Positions 43,391 to 53,700 of a stretch of 55,347 nucleotides of DNA are shown piece by piece. The stretch covers positions 1-55,347 of the forward strand of contig CAYGUK010000013.1 in the NCBI GenBank assembly GCA_964352985.1, written 5' to 3'. Position 1 is the first letter of the stretch. Each line of letters begins with the position of its first letter. This DNA is from CAYGUK01 sp964352985. Lineage in GTDB: Bacteria > Pseudomonadota > Gammaproteobacteria > JAHCLG01. Under the pieces are notes generated by a model. The model ran no database searches. It was not told where the DNA came from and saw only the letters and a list, made by a program, of their open reading frames with translations. Both the position numbers and the translations under genes were made by a program.

Positions 43391-44718
43391 ATGCTCGCCA
43401 ATCCGCCTAATGGTAAAGGAGAGAAACTCTTCGGCTCCTTAAATTTATATTTAACAGAATCACAAAAATATAATCCCACTCAATATAGTGAACCGCCACC
43501 ATTATTTCCAACCGATAGCGGTTGTGTCACACTTTGCTATTTTGAACTTCACGAAGAAATGCAAACAACGTTCATGACAATGCTCTCCAAACAACAATGC
43601 CTTGCTACAACAGATGAATTATCAGCAGCGCATCATGATCAGCAAATGCAATACGAACAAAAACGCAAAATTGCGCATGATGAAACAGCACTTCTCGATC
43701 TCGACTCTGACTTCCCCATGAGGATAGAAAGAGATACGCCTTTTCATCGCGTTATTGTTAAAATACCCCGAATGTAGATAGCATTAAAAAATTATGTGCT
43801 AAATCGAAAACTTTAAGATTAATTAATAAAGAATGTGATGGCAGTTTTCAAACACCACTTCATTGTTGTTTAGTCATGCTAACAGCACATCAACAGACTT
43901 CCTACCGTCGCGCGTATGAAGAAATTTTTCAGGTGTTAGTGCAACAACCAATGATTGCAGTGAGTTTACACGCATTTGATAAAACCAAACAAACCCCCTT
44001 TCACTATGCCGTTAAAGCCCGCTTAAATCAGCAATTTTTTGCAATGATGATAGAACCGGTAAAAAGTACTATCGATTTAACAATGCCAATTAATGCAGAA
44101 GGGCAAACATTATTACATTATCTCATCACTACATGGGATTCCGATTTAACTATTATTCAAACTTTGTTTGAACATCGTCCTAGATATGTTTTTCAATGTT
44201 TAGAAACGCTAAAAGGACAACATGTTGCAGATAATAAATTTCTATATATACAAACCCAATTACTTTGGGATAAATCACCTTTAGCCGCATTTCCAAATCC
44301 CACACAACTTGAAGATGTTAAAAAACATGGTCTATTGAAAGTATTACTCTCTGCAAATGATCCGCGAGCACTCGATATTATTCGTTTTAATATCTCATCA
44401 AATCCGCAAATAACTTATCAAGTGCTTGTCAATAGTGGTGTGCTAAATTTAGCAATAAAATACGGTCATTTCCTTGCAGTGAAAAAAATTCTAACGGCAT
44501 TACCAACATTAGATTTAGAAAAAGAAGGAATATTAGATCAAGTCAATAATCAACAATATTCTCACCCTGAAGTTCAACAATTTGTAAATGAATTACATGC
44601 CACTAGACTTTCGTCAACACCTGTAGAAGATTCTGGCGGTATCACTCATAATATTGTATTACCTACTCATGTTGCTACAGCACCATCACTTAAAAGAAAA
44701 GGAACTGACGCCTCTTAA
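43391..44718 (+). pseudogene. Decayed paralogue of the cysteine-protease-like/ankyrin gene
   Basis: Two open frames (43391-43777 and from about 43770 to 44718) together align with the gene to the left. The N-terminus matches (MLANPPNGKGEKLFGSLNLYL against MLSTPYGEDQ...NLNYYL), including SGCVTLCYF with the candidate Cys. The middle, including the His region and first repeats, is missing. After FHRVIVKIPR the frame shifts by one base in a CCCC run near 43760, and the other frame continues NVDSIKKLC and INKECDG, as in the left copy. The shift could be a sequencing error, but the internal deletion is real. Confidence 0.75.
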
Positions 44719-44801
44719 TTCTTAAAATCCCTTCTTGGCATTGCTTCATAAATAGAATCATCTTAAAATTACGTTAAAAATAAAGTTAAAAGTGAGCGAC
44801 G

Positions 44802-45113
44802 ATGAACAAACCTAACAAACCGAAATTCATTGCAGATAAAGGTTTTGAAATCACCCATAATATTCGTGGTTTCATGCATCAATTAAATGAAATCGGTCAA
44901 GACTTTATTGATTTCGCCCCCACTGCTTCTGGTTTAATTGTCGATATCGGCGCCGCCTATGGCGTCACCACTATTCCAATTATCGAACAACAAATCGCGG
45001 TGACGGCTTGCGATATGGAAATGTCACATTTGCAAGAATTGCAAAGTCGCATACCACAACAATATCATCAATATTTAACCGTTAAACAAGGCCAATTTCC
45101 AGGTCATTTATAA
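44802..45113 (+). pseudogene. Truncated class I SAM methyltransferase
   Basis: A 103-residue protein with a clear methyltransferase motif I, VDIGAAYGVTTIP (about 47-59), and an acidic strand-2 end (ACDMEM). It stops where motifs IV-VI should follow; typical members are 200-260 residues. No continuation is seen in other frames before the two hairpins downstream. It is either a remnant or a short SAM-binding protein. Confidence 0.65.
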
Positions 45114-45127
45114 CCTCAATATTTATT

Positions 45128-45161
45128 ACTTAGATTTGAAAGATTAATTTCAAATCTAAGT
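45128..45161. terminator. Perfect 14-bp inverted repeat, first of two tandem hairpins
   Basis: ACTTAGATTTGAAA and TTTCAAATCTAAGT are exact reverse complements around GATTAA. It lies 14 bp after the truncated methyltransferase stop codon. A moderately T-rich stretch follows (AAACTTTACTTTATC). It may act as a terminator in either direction. Confidence 0.6.
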
Positions 45162-45170
45162 AAACTTTAC

Positions 45171-45208
45171 TTTATCATTTTAATATTCTCCTATATTAAA
45201 ATGATAAA
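45171..45208. promoter_or_regulatory. Perfect 16-bp inverted repeat, second of two tandem hairpins
   Basis: TTTATCATTTTAATAT and ATATTAAAATGATAAA are exact reverse complements around TCTCCT. It starts 9 bp after the first hairpin and ends 26 bp before the ATG at 45235. The position suits an operator or leader structure of the following gene as much as a terminator. Confidence 0.6.
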
Positions 45209-45234
45209 AATTGATAATAATGAGGAATACTAAT

Positions 45235-45690
45235 ATGTCATCTACTACCGAATCAATGATTAATAAACCAAATGAAAACACTGCTTTAATATCAGATGAA
45301 AAATCCCTAGATACAAAAAAAACAATATTATTTACATTCAAACAAATCGCAAAATTAGGCTTTATTGCGTCTGATCATACCATGGATTATTTTTTCAATG
45401 GAAGGTGGCGAGATCCAAGACAGGTTGCATATAGTTGGATCCCATTTACTCTAGCAACTGCAGCATCTGTCGCTGCAGCAAGTTTAACTGGTGGGATTGG
45501 CGCTGTTCCGGCAGCGTATTTCACATTCACCACAGTAAATGGTACAAATTATGAGGTTGGAAAACAATTAGCTAAACAATTTAATTTACCGGGTAATGGT
45601 TATTTTGAAGGCACCCAATCTTTCAGCGAACGCTTTAACGGAGAATGTTATACGACTAGTCCAAAACCAGGCAACAACAACCAAGTCTAA
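45235..45690 (+). CDS. Hypothetical protein with a Gly/Ala-rich hydrophobic segment
   Basis: A 151-residue protein of unknown family. A polar N-terminus of about 35 residues is followed by a possible amphipathic region and a small-residue hydrophobic stretch (TLATAASVAAASLTGGIGAV, about residues 73-92) that could insert in a membrane. AGGAA lies 9 bp before ATG 45235; a TTG at 45211 opens the frame but has no ribosome site. Two perfect inverted repeats lie just upstream. Confidence 0.55.
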   Translation: MSSTTESMINKPNENTALISDEKSLDTKKTILFTFKQIAKLGFIASDHTMDYFFNGRWRDPRQVAYSWIPFTLATAASVAAASLTGGIGAVPAAYFTFTTVNGTNYEVGKQLAKQFNLPGNGYFEGTQSFSERFNGECYTTSPKPGNNNQV

Positions 45691-45716
45691 CCATGTTATT
45701 TATACCAATTCTATTT

Positions 45717-45753
45717 GCGAGTTGTAACGTAACGTAGTTATTTTATAACTCGC
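45717..45753 (+). terminator. Possible terminator hairpin after the hypothetical gene
   Basis: GCGAGTTGTA (45717-45726) can pair with TATAACTCGC (45744-45753), a 10-bp stem with one G-U type pair and a 17-nt loop. It lies 26 bp after the stop codon. No T-run follows. Confidence 0.35.
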
Positions 45754-45840
45754 CGCTAATTTCTCAAACACTTGCCTCGACGTTTAGTTTTCAATTAAAA
45801 TAAACGCTTTGAATTTAACAAACGACAAGGATGAGAACCC

Positions 45841-46638
45841 ATGCCTTTTATCAACGCGAATAATATGAATCTCTATTACGAAATTGAAGGCAAAGGTCAT
45901 CCCCTATTATTAATCGCGGGTTTCACCGCCGATAGTAGTGTGTGGCATCATCTAAAACCCTATCTCATTGAAAAATTTCAAGTGATTACGCTGGATAATC
46001 GTGGCGTGGGTCAAAGTGATGCGCCAGATTATTCTTATACAGTAAAAGATATGGCTGAAGATGCGGCTTCATTATTGCAAGCTCTCAATATTCAATCCGC
46101 CCATGTTATTGGTCAATCAATGGGAACAACAATTGCCGAAACGCTTGCAGTAACCCATTCAGAATTAATTGATAAAATTATTTTAGCCAATGGTTTTGTC
46201 AAACTGGGTACGCTTGCAACCCTAGTCTTCGATAATATCGAGCGCTTAATCGATGCCAATGCGCCGGGTGATTTAATTTTAGGAAGTTGTATTCCTTGGT
46301 GTTATTCGGAATACTCACTTTCACAGTTAGAAAATCACACAGCATTAAAAGAACGCATTGACTACATGTATCATCATCCTCATCCGCAATCAGTGGTTGG
46401 CTACAAACGTCAATTACAAGCGCTTAAAATAGTAAACACGGCTTCTATTTTAAATAAACTCAAACAACCTTGTTTAATCATCGCCGGTGAAAATGATTTT
46501 ATTTCACCTGTTAGCGATTCAGAAGCACTTGCAGAACTTATTCCTCAAAGTAAATTGGTTGTGATTAAAAATCGGGGACATATTCCACACAGTGAAAATC
46601 CAAAAGAATTTTCAGAGATTGTTCTCGATTTTTTATAA
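45841..46638 (+). CDS. Alpha/beta hydrolase
   Basis: A 265-residue hydrolase with an intact triad: nucleophile S93 in GQSMGT, acid D219 in AGENDFISP, base H247 in NRGHIPHSENP. LDNRGVGQSD follows the oxyanion strand, as in the epoxide hydrolase/3-oxoadipate enol-lactonase branch. No catabolic partners are adjacent, so the substrate is open. AAGGATGAG lies before the ATG. It is convergent with the ArnT-like gene. Confidence 0.85.
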   Translation: MPFINANNMNLYYEIEGKGHPLLLIAGFTADSSVWHHLKPYLIEKFQVITLDNRGVGQSDAPDYSYTVKDMAEDAASLLQALNIQSAHVIGQSMGTTIAETLAVTHSELIDKIILANGFVKLGTLATLVFDNIERLIDANAPGDLILGSCIPWCYSEYSLSQLENHTALKERIDYMYHHPHPQSVVGYKRQLQALKIVNTASILNKLKQPCLIIAGENDFISPVSDSEALAELIPQSKLVVIKNRGHIPHSENPKEFSEIVLDFL

Positions 46639-46677
46639 GCTCAGAATACTTTTAAAATTGAGTTAAATTAAACACGA

Positions 46678-48336
46678 CTAATAAAAATTCTTTAATAACA
46701 ACCAGCCAGGTGTTTTTAAAACTATTTTATTCGCCTTGAATAAAGCAAGATTTTTGTGATACTGATAAGTATTAATTAACAAGTAATAATGCAGAGCACT
46801 ATACCATAAGGCTAAAAATTGATTGTCATTAACGAGTAACTGTTTGCCGATAGTTTGCTGAATAGATTGTTTAAAATGCCCCTGCCAATTATCATCGGTT
46901 GTTGTATAGGCTTGCCAATTATTCGCTATCATGACATTTCGTTTAAGATAAACCGGCAAATCAAATAAATAATCGTGATACAAAATGAGTTGATTATCTG
47001 GCTTAACAATATTTTCTATTTTTTTAGCAAGAAAATAATTATTATGCTGCAAAAATTTTGGCGAAATAACAATCCCCGTTAAAATAATAGACACATTGAG
47101 CAAAGCCGTGATAATGATGGCTTTAAACTTAGAAAGATGTTGATAGCAATAAACAAAAATGAACCCGCTAAAAGCACAAGCTAAAAGCAAACAAACAAGC
47201 ATCGTGTTATGTAATTCAAAAATAGGATCACGTGATATCTTGATAAAAACAAGTCCGACTAAAGATCCAATCAACGTTATCAATGGAATAATATAAAAAC
47301 TCCAATGAAGTTTTGATTTTTGATCTTCAATATTGTGATTAATAAAAAGTGCAAACAAAATTGCAAAGGGAAAAGTCGTTGGCAAGATGTAAGACACAAT
47401 CTTAGAACTCGGAATAGAGAAAAATATCAATATCGACAAAAACCAAATAATAACAAATAGATGTTGTTTATATTGCTTCAACTGAAATTTAATACTGGGA
47501 TAAAGCACCACACTCCAAGGGAAAAACCCAATTAATAAAATCGCAATATAAAAAAACCAAGGCATTTGATTATTAAAACCTTGGCTAGAAAAACGTTGAA
47601 ATTGCTCATAGATAAAAAAATAATGTAAAAAACCCGGATTATGGAGACTCACTAAAATAAACCACGGTAACGTCAAAGCAAAATACAAACACAATCCAGA
47701 TATGATTCGCATTTTTTTGATAATATACCAACGATGAGTGATTAAAATCCATAACCCAATCACCATCATCGGAAAGACTATTCCAATCAAGCCTTTTGTT
47801 AAGGTCGCAAGGGCAGCAAAAATATAAGCTAAATAAAGTAATCCGGGTTTAGGCTTTTCAGAAGCTGTATTAAGTTCGCCAATACCAACACGAAAAAAAA
47901 TTAAACTCGCGGCAATTAATACCGCAACAGCCATATCAACATTGACATAATTCGCCGCACAAATATAAAGTGGATTAGAGGCCAAAATTAAACAACTGAT
48001 CATTCCTGTTTTTAGACCATAACATTTACTGGCAAACCAAAAAGTAAATAAACAACCTAAAATAGCAAATAAAGCAGGCACAATACGAAAAGACCAGATA
48101 TGAACCCCAAACAATTTCACCGACATACTTTCAACCCAAAAAAACAAAGGCGGTTTATCTAAAAAAGGTAAGCCATTTACTCGAGGTGTAATATAATCAT
48201 GTTGCAAATTCATCGTGAGCCCTATATTTGCGTAACGGCCTTCATCGGGCGTACTTAGCGGGCGGACATTTAGTGTAGAAATAAAAATAATAACTAAGCA
48301 CAAAATAAAAAGAGGAATAAAATATAATTTTGTCAT
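46678..48336 (-). CDS. ArnT/PMT-family lipid-linked glycosyltransferase
   Basis: A 552-residue polytopic membrane enzyme. The N-terminus has a first helix followed by RPLSTPDEGRYANIG, with the catalytic acidic residues of the ArnT/GT-C fold, and later PRVNGLPFLDKPPLFFW. About 12 helices follow and a C-terminal periplasmic part. The family moves a sugar from undecaprenyl phosphate to lipid A or another envelope acceptor. The GtrB, GtrA and YdjC-like genes opposite could make and flip the donor, so the four genes plausibly form one envelope-modification module. Confidence 0.85.
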   Translation of the reverse strand: MTKLYFIPLFILCLVIIFISTLNVRPLSTPDEGRYANIGLTMNLQHDYITPRVNGLPFLDKPPLFFWVESMSVKLFGVHIWSFRIVPALFAILGCLFTFWFASKCYGLKTGMISCLILASNPLYICAANYVNVDMAVAVLIAASLIFFRVGIGELNTASEKPKPGLLYLAYIFAALATLTKGLIGIVFPMMVIGLWILITHRWYIIKKMRIISGLCLYFALTLPWFILVSLHNPGFLHYFFIYEQFQRFSSQGFNNQMPWFFYIAILLIGFFPWSVVLYPSIKFQLKQYKQHLFVIIWFLSILIFFSIPSSKIVSYILPTTFPFAILFALFINHNIEDQKSKLHWSFYIIPLITLIGSLVGLVFIKISRDPIFELHNTMLVCLLLACAFSGFIFVYCYQHLSKFKAIIITALLNVSIILTGIVISPKFLQHNNYFLAKKIENIVKPDNQLILYHDYLFDLPVYLKRNVMIANNWQAYTTTDDNWQGHFKQSIQQTIGKQLLVNDNQFLALWYSALHYYLLINTYQYHKNLALFKANKIVLKTPGWLLLKNFY

Positions 48337-48499
48337 TAGGCATCCCTATTTTCGAGAGCGACAATAGTAGCTGAGGAAGTATTACAACACAATGACTTTA
48401 CCATCCCTAGCAGCAAAACTTAGAGTTAATATCAAGCACTTAGTGCTACACTCTCAACACGTTGAGTTAAATCAATAGCATATTGAGGGAAATACATCC

Positions 48500-48521
48500 T
48501 TCATGACAAAATTGTCATGAA
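48500..48521. promoter_or_regulatory. 22-bp palindrome upstream of gtrB
   Basis: TTCATGACAA and TTGTCATGAA are exact reverse complements around AA. It lies just upstream of the probable gtrB promoter and within the divergent gtrB/arnT-like gap of 248 bp, so it could be an operator controlling both. Confidence 0.55.
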
Positions 48522-48528
48522 TGCGTCA

Positions 48529-48556
48529 TTGTGTAAATAGAATAATGAATTATAAT
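48529..48556 (+). promoter_or_regulatory. Probable gtrB promoter
   Basis: -10 TATAAT (48551-48556) is perfect. TTGTGT (48529-48534), 16 bp upstream, is a weak -35. Transcription would begin near 48563, about 20 nt before the ATG. Confidence 0.45.
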
Positions 48557-48584
48557 ATGGCAAATTCAACACCTCGGATTTTCT

Positions 48585-49604
48585 ATGGGCAAGCTAATTG
48601 ATTATAAAAGACAAATAAAAGTTATTGATAAAAAACTCAAAATTAGCTGTATCGTTCCCGCTTATAATGAACAAGATTTACTCGAGAAATTTTTATTCGA
48701 GCTAAATTCCACGTTAAAAAGCCTCACCCATCATTTTGAAATTATTCTTGTCGATGATGGTTCAACCGATAATACCCTTAGTATTGCTTGCCAACACCCT
48801 ATCAAAATTTTAAGTTTTTCGCGAAATTTCGGTAAAGAAGTGGCTATCACTGCAGGGCTAGAACATGCCAATGGTGAAGTCGTCATTATCATCGATGGTG
48901 ATTTTCAACATCCTATCGATCAAATCAAAACATTTATCGATCATTGGTCACAAGGTTATGACATGGTTTATGGTGTTCAAGAAAAACGACAACACGAATC
49001 ATTTTTAAAAAAATTCTTCACAAAATCCTTTTACACTTTAATGCGTCGAATTACTCAAACAAAAATTCCTGCCGATGCAGGTGATTTTCGTCTTCTTGAC
49101 AGAAACGTCGTCAATGCCATTAATCAATGCACTGAATACCATCGCTTTATGAAAGGCTTATATAGCTGGGTGGGATTTAAAGCCATCGGGATCCCTTTTA
49201 CAGCGAAAATGCGTCCCTTGGGTAAAAGCAAATTTCGTGTAAAAGGCTTAGCAGAATTAGCCTTAACCGGTATCACTTCTTTTTCCAGTATCCCTTTACG
49301 CGTTTGGAGCTTAGTGGGTTTAGTGATTTCCAGCATTTCCTTTGCTTATGGTTTATATATTTTAATTAAAACATTAATCTTTGGTGTGGATGTGCCTGGC
49401 TTTGCAACCATTACCGTTGCCATTATGTTTTTTGGTGGGATCCAATTGCTCTCTATCGGGATTTTAGGCGAATACATCGGTCGCATCTTCGATGAAGTTA
49501 AAAAACGACCCAAATATTTTGTGAAGAAAAAAATTGGATTTAAAAATAATAAAAACATAAATGCCTATCAAGAAGAAAGAAAATTTGAAGATACGCATGT
49601 TTAA
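48585..49604 (+). CDS. GtrB/ArnC-like undecaprenyl-phosphate glycosyltransferase
   Basis: A 339-residue GT2 enzyme. The GT-A domain has SCIVPAYNEQ, VDDGSTDNT, the DxD-like IDGDFQHP and ADAGDFRLLDR. Two C-terminal membrane helices (about 233-258 and 268-292) precede GILGEYIGRI, the usual mark of the GtrB/DPM1-like group. It would charge undecaprenyl phosphate with a sugar. It heads a three-gene operon with overlaps. Confidence 0.88.
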   Translation: MGKLIDYKRQIKVIDKKLKISCIVPAYNEQDLLEKFLFELNSTLKSLTHHFEIILVDDGSTDNTLSIACQHPIKILSFSRNFGKEVAITAGLEHANGEVVIIIDGDFQHPIDQIKTFIDHWSQGYDMVYGVQEKRQHESFLKKFFTKSFYTLMRRITQTKIPADAGDFRLLDRNVVNAINQCTEYHRFMKGLYSWVGFKAIGIPFTAKMRPLGKSKFRVKGLAELALTGITSFSSIPLRVWSLVGLVISSISFAYGLYILIKTLIFGVDVPGFATITVAIMFFGGIQLLSIGILGEYIGRIFDEVKKRPKYFVKKKIGFKNNKNINAYQEERKFEDTHV

Positions 49605-49989
49605 TCAACTTATCAAGTTTGGCATTATTGGTTGTCTTGCTGCAGCAGTTCATTTTAGTGTGGTCGTTATATTAGTTTCTTACTTTGCCATTCATCCCTT
49701 AATTTCAAATGTGTTTGCATTTTTAATTGCTTTTAATGTAAGTTATTTTGGTCATCGCTTGTGGACATTTAATACTATTCAGCATCAGTTTCAAAAAACC
49801 GTCATTAAGTTTTTTATTGTCGCTGTATTCAGTTTTTTACTAAATGAATATTTGTTTTATATTTTTCTCAATGTTTATCACATCTATTATATTTATTCAT
49901 TGTTACTTGTTCTATTAATTATCCCACCACTTACTTTTATCATGAGCAAACTCTGGGCCTTCTCGATCAATCAAGGAATAAAAAATTGA
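49561..49989 (+). CDS. GtrA-family flippase
   Basis: A 142-residue, four-helix membrane protein with the GtrA signature FGIIGCLAAAVHFS and NVSYFGHRLWTF. The family flips undecaprenyl-phosphate sugars across the inner membrane. ATG 49597 (MFNQLIKFG) may be the true start, overlapping gtrB by 8 bp; the open frame starts at ATG 49561. Its stop codon overlaps the next start. Confidence 0.85.
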   Translation: MPIKKKENLKIRMFNQLIKFGIIGCLAAAVHFSVVVILVSYFAIHPLISNVFAFLIAFNVSYFGHRLWTFNTIQHQFQKTVIKFFIVAVFSFLLNEYLFYIFLNVYHIYYIYSLLLVLLIIPPLTFIMSKLWAFSINQGIKN

Positions 49990-50768
49990 AAACCGTGGTG
50001 TTATGTGCTGATGATTTTGCACAGAATCAAGCGATTTCACAGGGTGTTTTGCACTTAGTGTCGATGCAACGATTAAGTGCCGTCAGTTGCATGACCAATT
50101 CACCCTATTGGCAACAATTATCAAGTGACTTAAAAAAATATCAACATCAAGTTGCTATTGGTCTTCATTTTAATTTAACTCAAAATTTCCCAGGTTTACC
50201 CGCGCCTTATAGCTTAAAAAAATTAATTATATATAGCACGCTGCGAATGATTAATAAAAAAACAATTAAAGACATATTTGAAAAACAAATTGATTTATTT
50301 GTAAAAGAAATTGGGCGACTCCCTGATTTCATTGACGGCCATCAGCATATTCATCAATTTCCGATGATTAGAGATATTGTGTTAAATTTTGCGAAAGAAA
50401 ATAATTGTTTTGTCCGCTTAGCCAAACCAGAAAACAACAATCTTAAATCTCATATTATTAATTTACTTGGCGCGAATACCACCTTAAAAAAATTAACCGC
50501 ATTAAAGATAAAATATAATCCCTCGTTTTCAGGTGTTTACGATTTTAATTCAAATTATCGCCAACACTTTATTTCATTTTTAAACGCTATTAGCAATAAT
50601 GGCTTTATCATGGCGCATCCGGGTGATTTAAGTGACGACCCGCTTGACCCTATTCGGCATGCTAGAGTTAAAGAATTACACTATTTCGAAAGCCCAGATT
50701 TTTTAGAGGATTGTAAAACTAATAACATTCAAATTGAAAACCGAAGTCGCAAAAGTAATGCTGAATGA
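49986..50768 (+). CDS. YdjC/ChbG-family carbohydrate deacetylase
   Basis: A 260-residue protein with the family metal and catalytic residues: ADD (D9, D10), H61 in GLHFNLT, and DGHQHIHQFP (H119, H121, H123). MAHPGD lies in the C-terminal part. Relatives remove acetyl groups from N-acetylated sugars. After GtrB and GtrA it probably acts on the same lipid-linked sugar, as deacetylases do in other lipid A modification routes. The start is TTG 49986, with AAGGA upstream and a 4-bp overlap. Confidence 0.85.
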   Translation: MKTVVLCADDFAQNQAISQGVLHLVSMQRLSAVSCMTNSPYWQQLSSDLKKYQHQVAIGLHFNLTQNFPGLPAPYSLKKLIIYSTLRMINKKTIKDIFEKQIDLFVKEIGRLPDFIDGHQHIHQFPMIRDIVLNFAKENNCFVRLAKPENNNLKSHIINLLGANTTLKKLTALKIKYNPSFSGVYDFNSNYRQHFISFLNAISNNGFIMAHPGDLSDDPLDPIRHARVKELHYFESPDFLEDCKTNNIQIENRSRKSNAE

Positions 50769-50781
50769 AAGTTCATTTATT

Positions 50782-53700
50782 TTATTGACTTATATTACTT
50801 TTAACCTTTGTAACTTCATTATGATCTAATTTTTCTAAAACTTGTTCTATCTCTATCGAACACCAATAGTTGCCTATAATTGCACTATTCCGACAACAAG
50901 TTAAAAGATCAGCGCACGCTTTTTCATCATCATTGTAAGTATGAGCGATATGGGTTGCGACACATTGAAACCAGGTCAGAGTAAGACTTCTATCTTCTGA
51001 CGGTGGTTGTGATTTTAAGCAACCGATAGCTACATTAAACAATCCATATAGTTTTTTAAGTTCATTAGGAAAGCCCTCATTGTTGTTCACCTTAAATTTA
51101 ATGCAGCTTTTAATTAACTTAAAAATTATTTCACCTGATTCAGATAATTTTGCTGACATCGATTTGCGTCTGGGTAGTAATAGATCATCTTCTTCTATTA
51201 ATATTTTTGCTAAGGGGGTTAAGGTTGTGACAGTCTGCCTAAAGTTTTTCGCTGAAAAAGCTTGAAAAATTCTACCCATCACAATTGCGCGTTCAAGTTT
51301 TGTTATTTGACCATCGCCATCTTTATAAATAAAGGCTAAAAGTGCCCTGGCTTTATTTTTATGCGCAGATAAAACAAAATTTTGTTGTTTTACTTTTAAT
51401 ATTTCCAATAAATGATAAATATTAGGGATAACAGAATAAAATTCATAATCTATTTCTATTCGATATCTTAAAGCATCATAATACAACGCTTCTAAATTCT
51501 GAAGCTTTGGCGTATTTTGCCAGGCAATCACTTCAAGCCTTTCTGGCGGATTCTCAATTAAATGTGACAGTTGATCTAACAAATGAATTCTCGGCATATC
51601 TCCATGACCGCATTCATCATAAATAACAAATCGGCAATTCGCTCCAGCGACGCAAACTAATCTCAGCGCGTGACTAAAATCTATCATTTTATCGCCAAGA
51701 CTATGCATGATTAAAATTGGCTTGTTTGGTTGACGTCTAACCAATTCACTGACGAAAAATTCGGTATCTAAATCACAATCAGCTGCCTTGGAACCTAAAG
51801 GAAACACATCGACTAATTTGGCATAGGGACATTGCAAAATTAAGCCTGCAACTTCAGGATATTTAGCCATCATCATCGCAGCATGACCTGAACCACCTGA
51901 CCAACCATAAAGATAAATTCGATTAACTGGTATTTTCAGTGTTTGCTGAACAAACTCCATCACCGCAATATCATCAAACTTAATTTTATTCATGGGTCCC
52001 GGCGAACTCGATCCCACATTTCGCCAATCAAAACACACAACGTGATAATTTTTATTTGCAAGATAATTCATTCTCATCAAGGAAGATTCAGAAATTAACG
52101 TCCTATTCGTTCCATGAAATAAAATTATACAGCGCGCATTTGGATCGGCCGACTTGAAATACCAACAATTAATTCTGACATCATCTGTTGAGACGATTTG
52201 ACACAATTGAAACTGTTCTAAACCATGTTTCTCTGGCTCCATGATGGCTTGTTGTTTTGGCCATTGCATTGCCCGGGCTAATTTACTCGGGGGTAAAAAT
52301 GCTTGCCAAACATCATTTCTTTCACCACGAGAAAATAAGGGGATAAATAATTCTGCCTGCCACTTAGCAACGATTTCAGGTGAAAAAATAGTAACATTCA
52401 ATTCCGAAGAATTTCGTGTAGATTGTTCATCATGATTTGCGGTACCTCTTACCATCACTTCATCATCTACGATTAACTCTTTATCATGAACTGTATCAGC
52501 TGAACCGTGTTCAATCCGTTGATTTTTTCCATCGACTTGCCAACGCACATCTAATTGCGCACTCGGACAACAACTCGCTAAGTTGGCAATCACATCCCGG
52601 TTTCTACCACCTAAATGTTTTACTCGAGAATCATTGTGACTGTAACATAATAATATTTCGACTTTGACACCGCGAATTAAGGCTAAACGCAATCCATGTA
52701 ATAATCGACTATCATTTAAATTGGGTGTCATAATGGAGATTTTTTGTTTGGCCAAAGCTATAACCGTTAAATAATTCACGATAATAGCACTTTGATCTGA
52801 ACCAAATTCACTTGCTTGATTTGAAGCAATCACAATCGGCGCCGCAATTAAATCTTCTTTTTTAGCCCAAGCTGTAGATATATCGTCAGGAATGATGAAG
52901 ATATTCCTTTGCAAGCATAATTTTAAATCAGATAGTTTTGTGACTTTGCTTAATGTTTTTAGAATATGACCACGCACAGCAATCGCAGGTGTACCATAAA
53001 TTACAACCGCACTATCTAACCAACCTAGACATTTCTTTTGATGTTGTAATAATTCAGGCATTGCTACTATTTGCCTTTCGTCAAGTTCAGACACTCTTTT
53101 TCTTTCGAAATCTACTGCATCAGCTTGAAGATGCGGTGAAGGATCTAACATGACAGAGGAATAAGCATCCTCATGTTCTTGTCTTTTTTTAAATTCCCCC
53201 TGTCTTGAAACTTGAACGCTAGATGCTGATACAGCAAACTCATCAGCACGATGCCCTCTATCGAGTGGTCTTCCAACTAATCCACTCAGCCTAGCATCAT
53301 CGTCTTCATCCTCACTGTCTACATCTGCTCTTATTAATTGATTATTCTTAATATCAATATTGGCACTGGTCACTGATGCTTGATAATAATCCACACATAA
53401 TGCTTTCACATGTGTTGAGCCAAACGCATCATGGGTATGATGAAATAGATGCGGATCAATTAATTCTGGATCTATTGCAAAATCATCGGTAAATAATTCA
53501 TTAATATGTTCTAAATTCACGGTAGTCGAGCTTAAGAGCGCATTCGCTAAACGAACTCTTTTATTGACGATAATAATTAATTTTACCGGTCTGAATCTTT
53601 CCCTGTTTTTTTCACGAGCAGCTTGTAATTTTAGCTGTAAGTTTTTTAAACCGTCTACAATATATTTTGCTGTTTCAGCGGCAGGTTCCAATTTATATAT

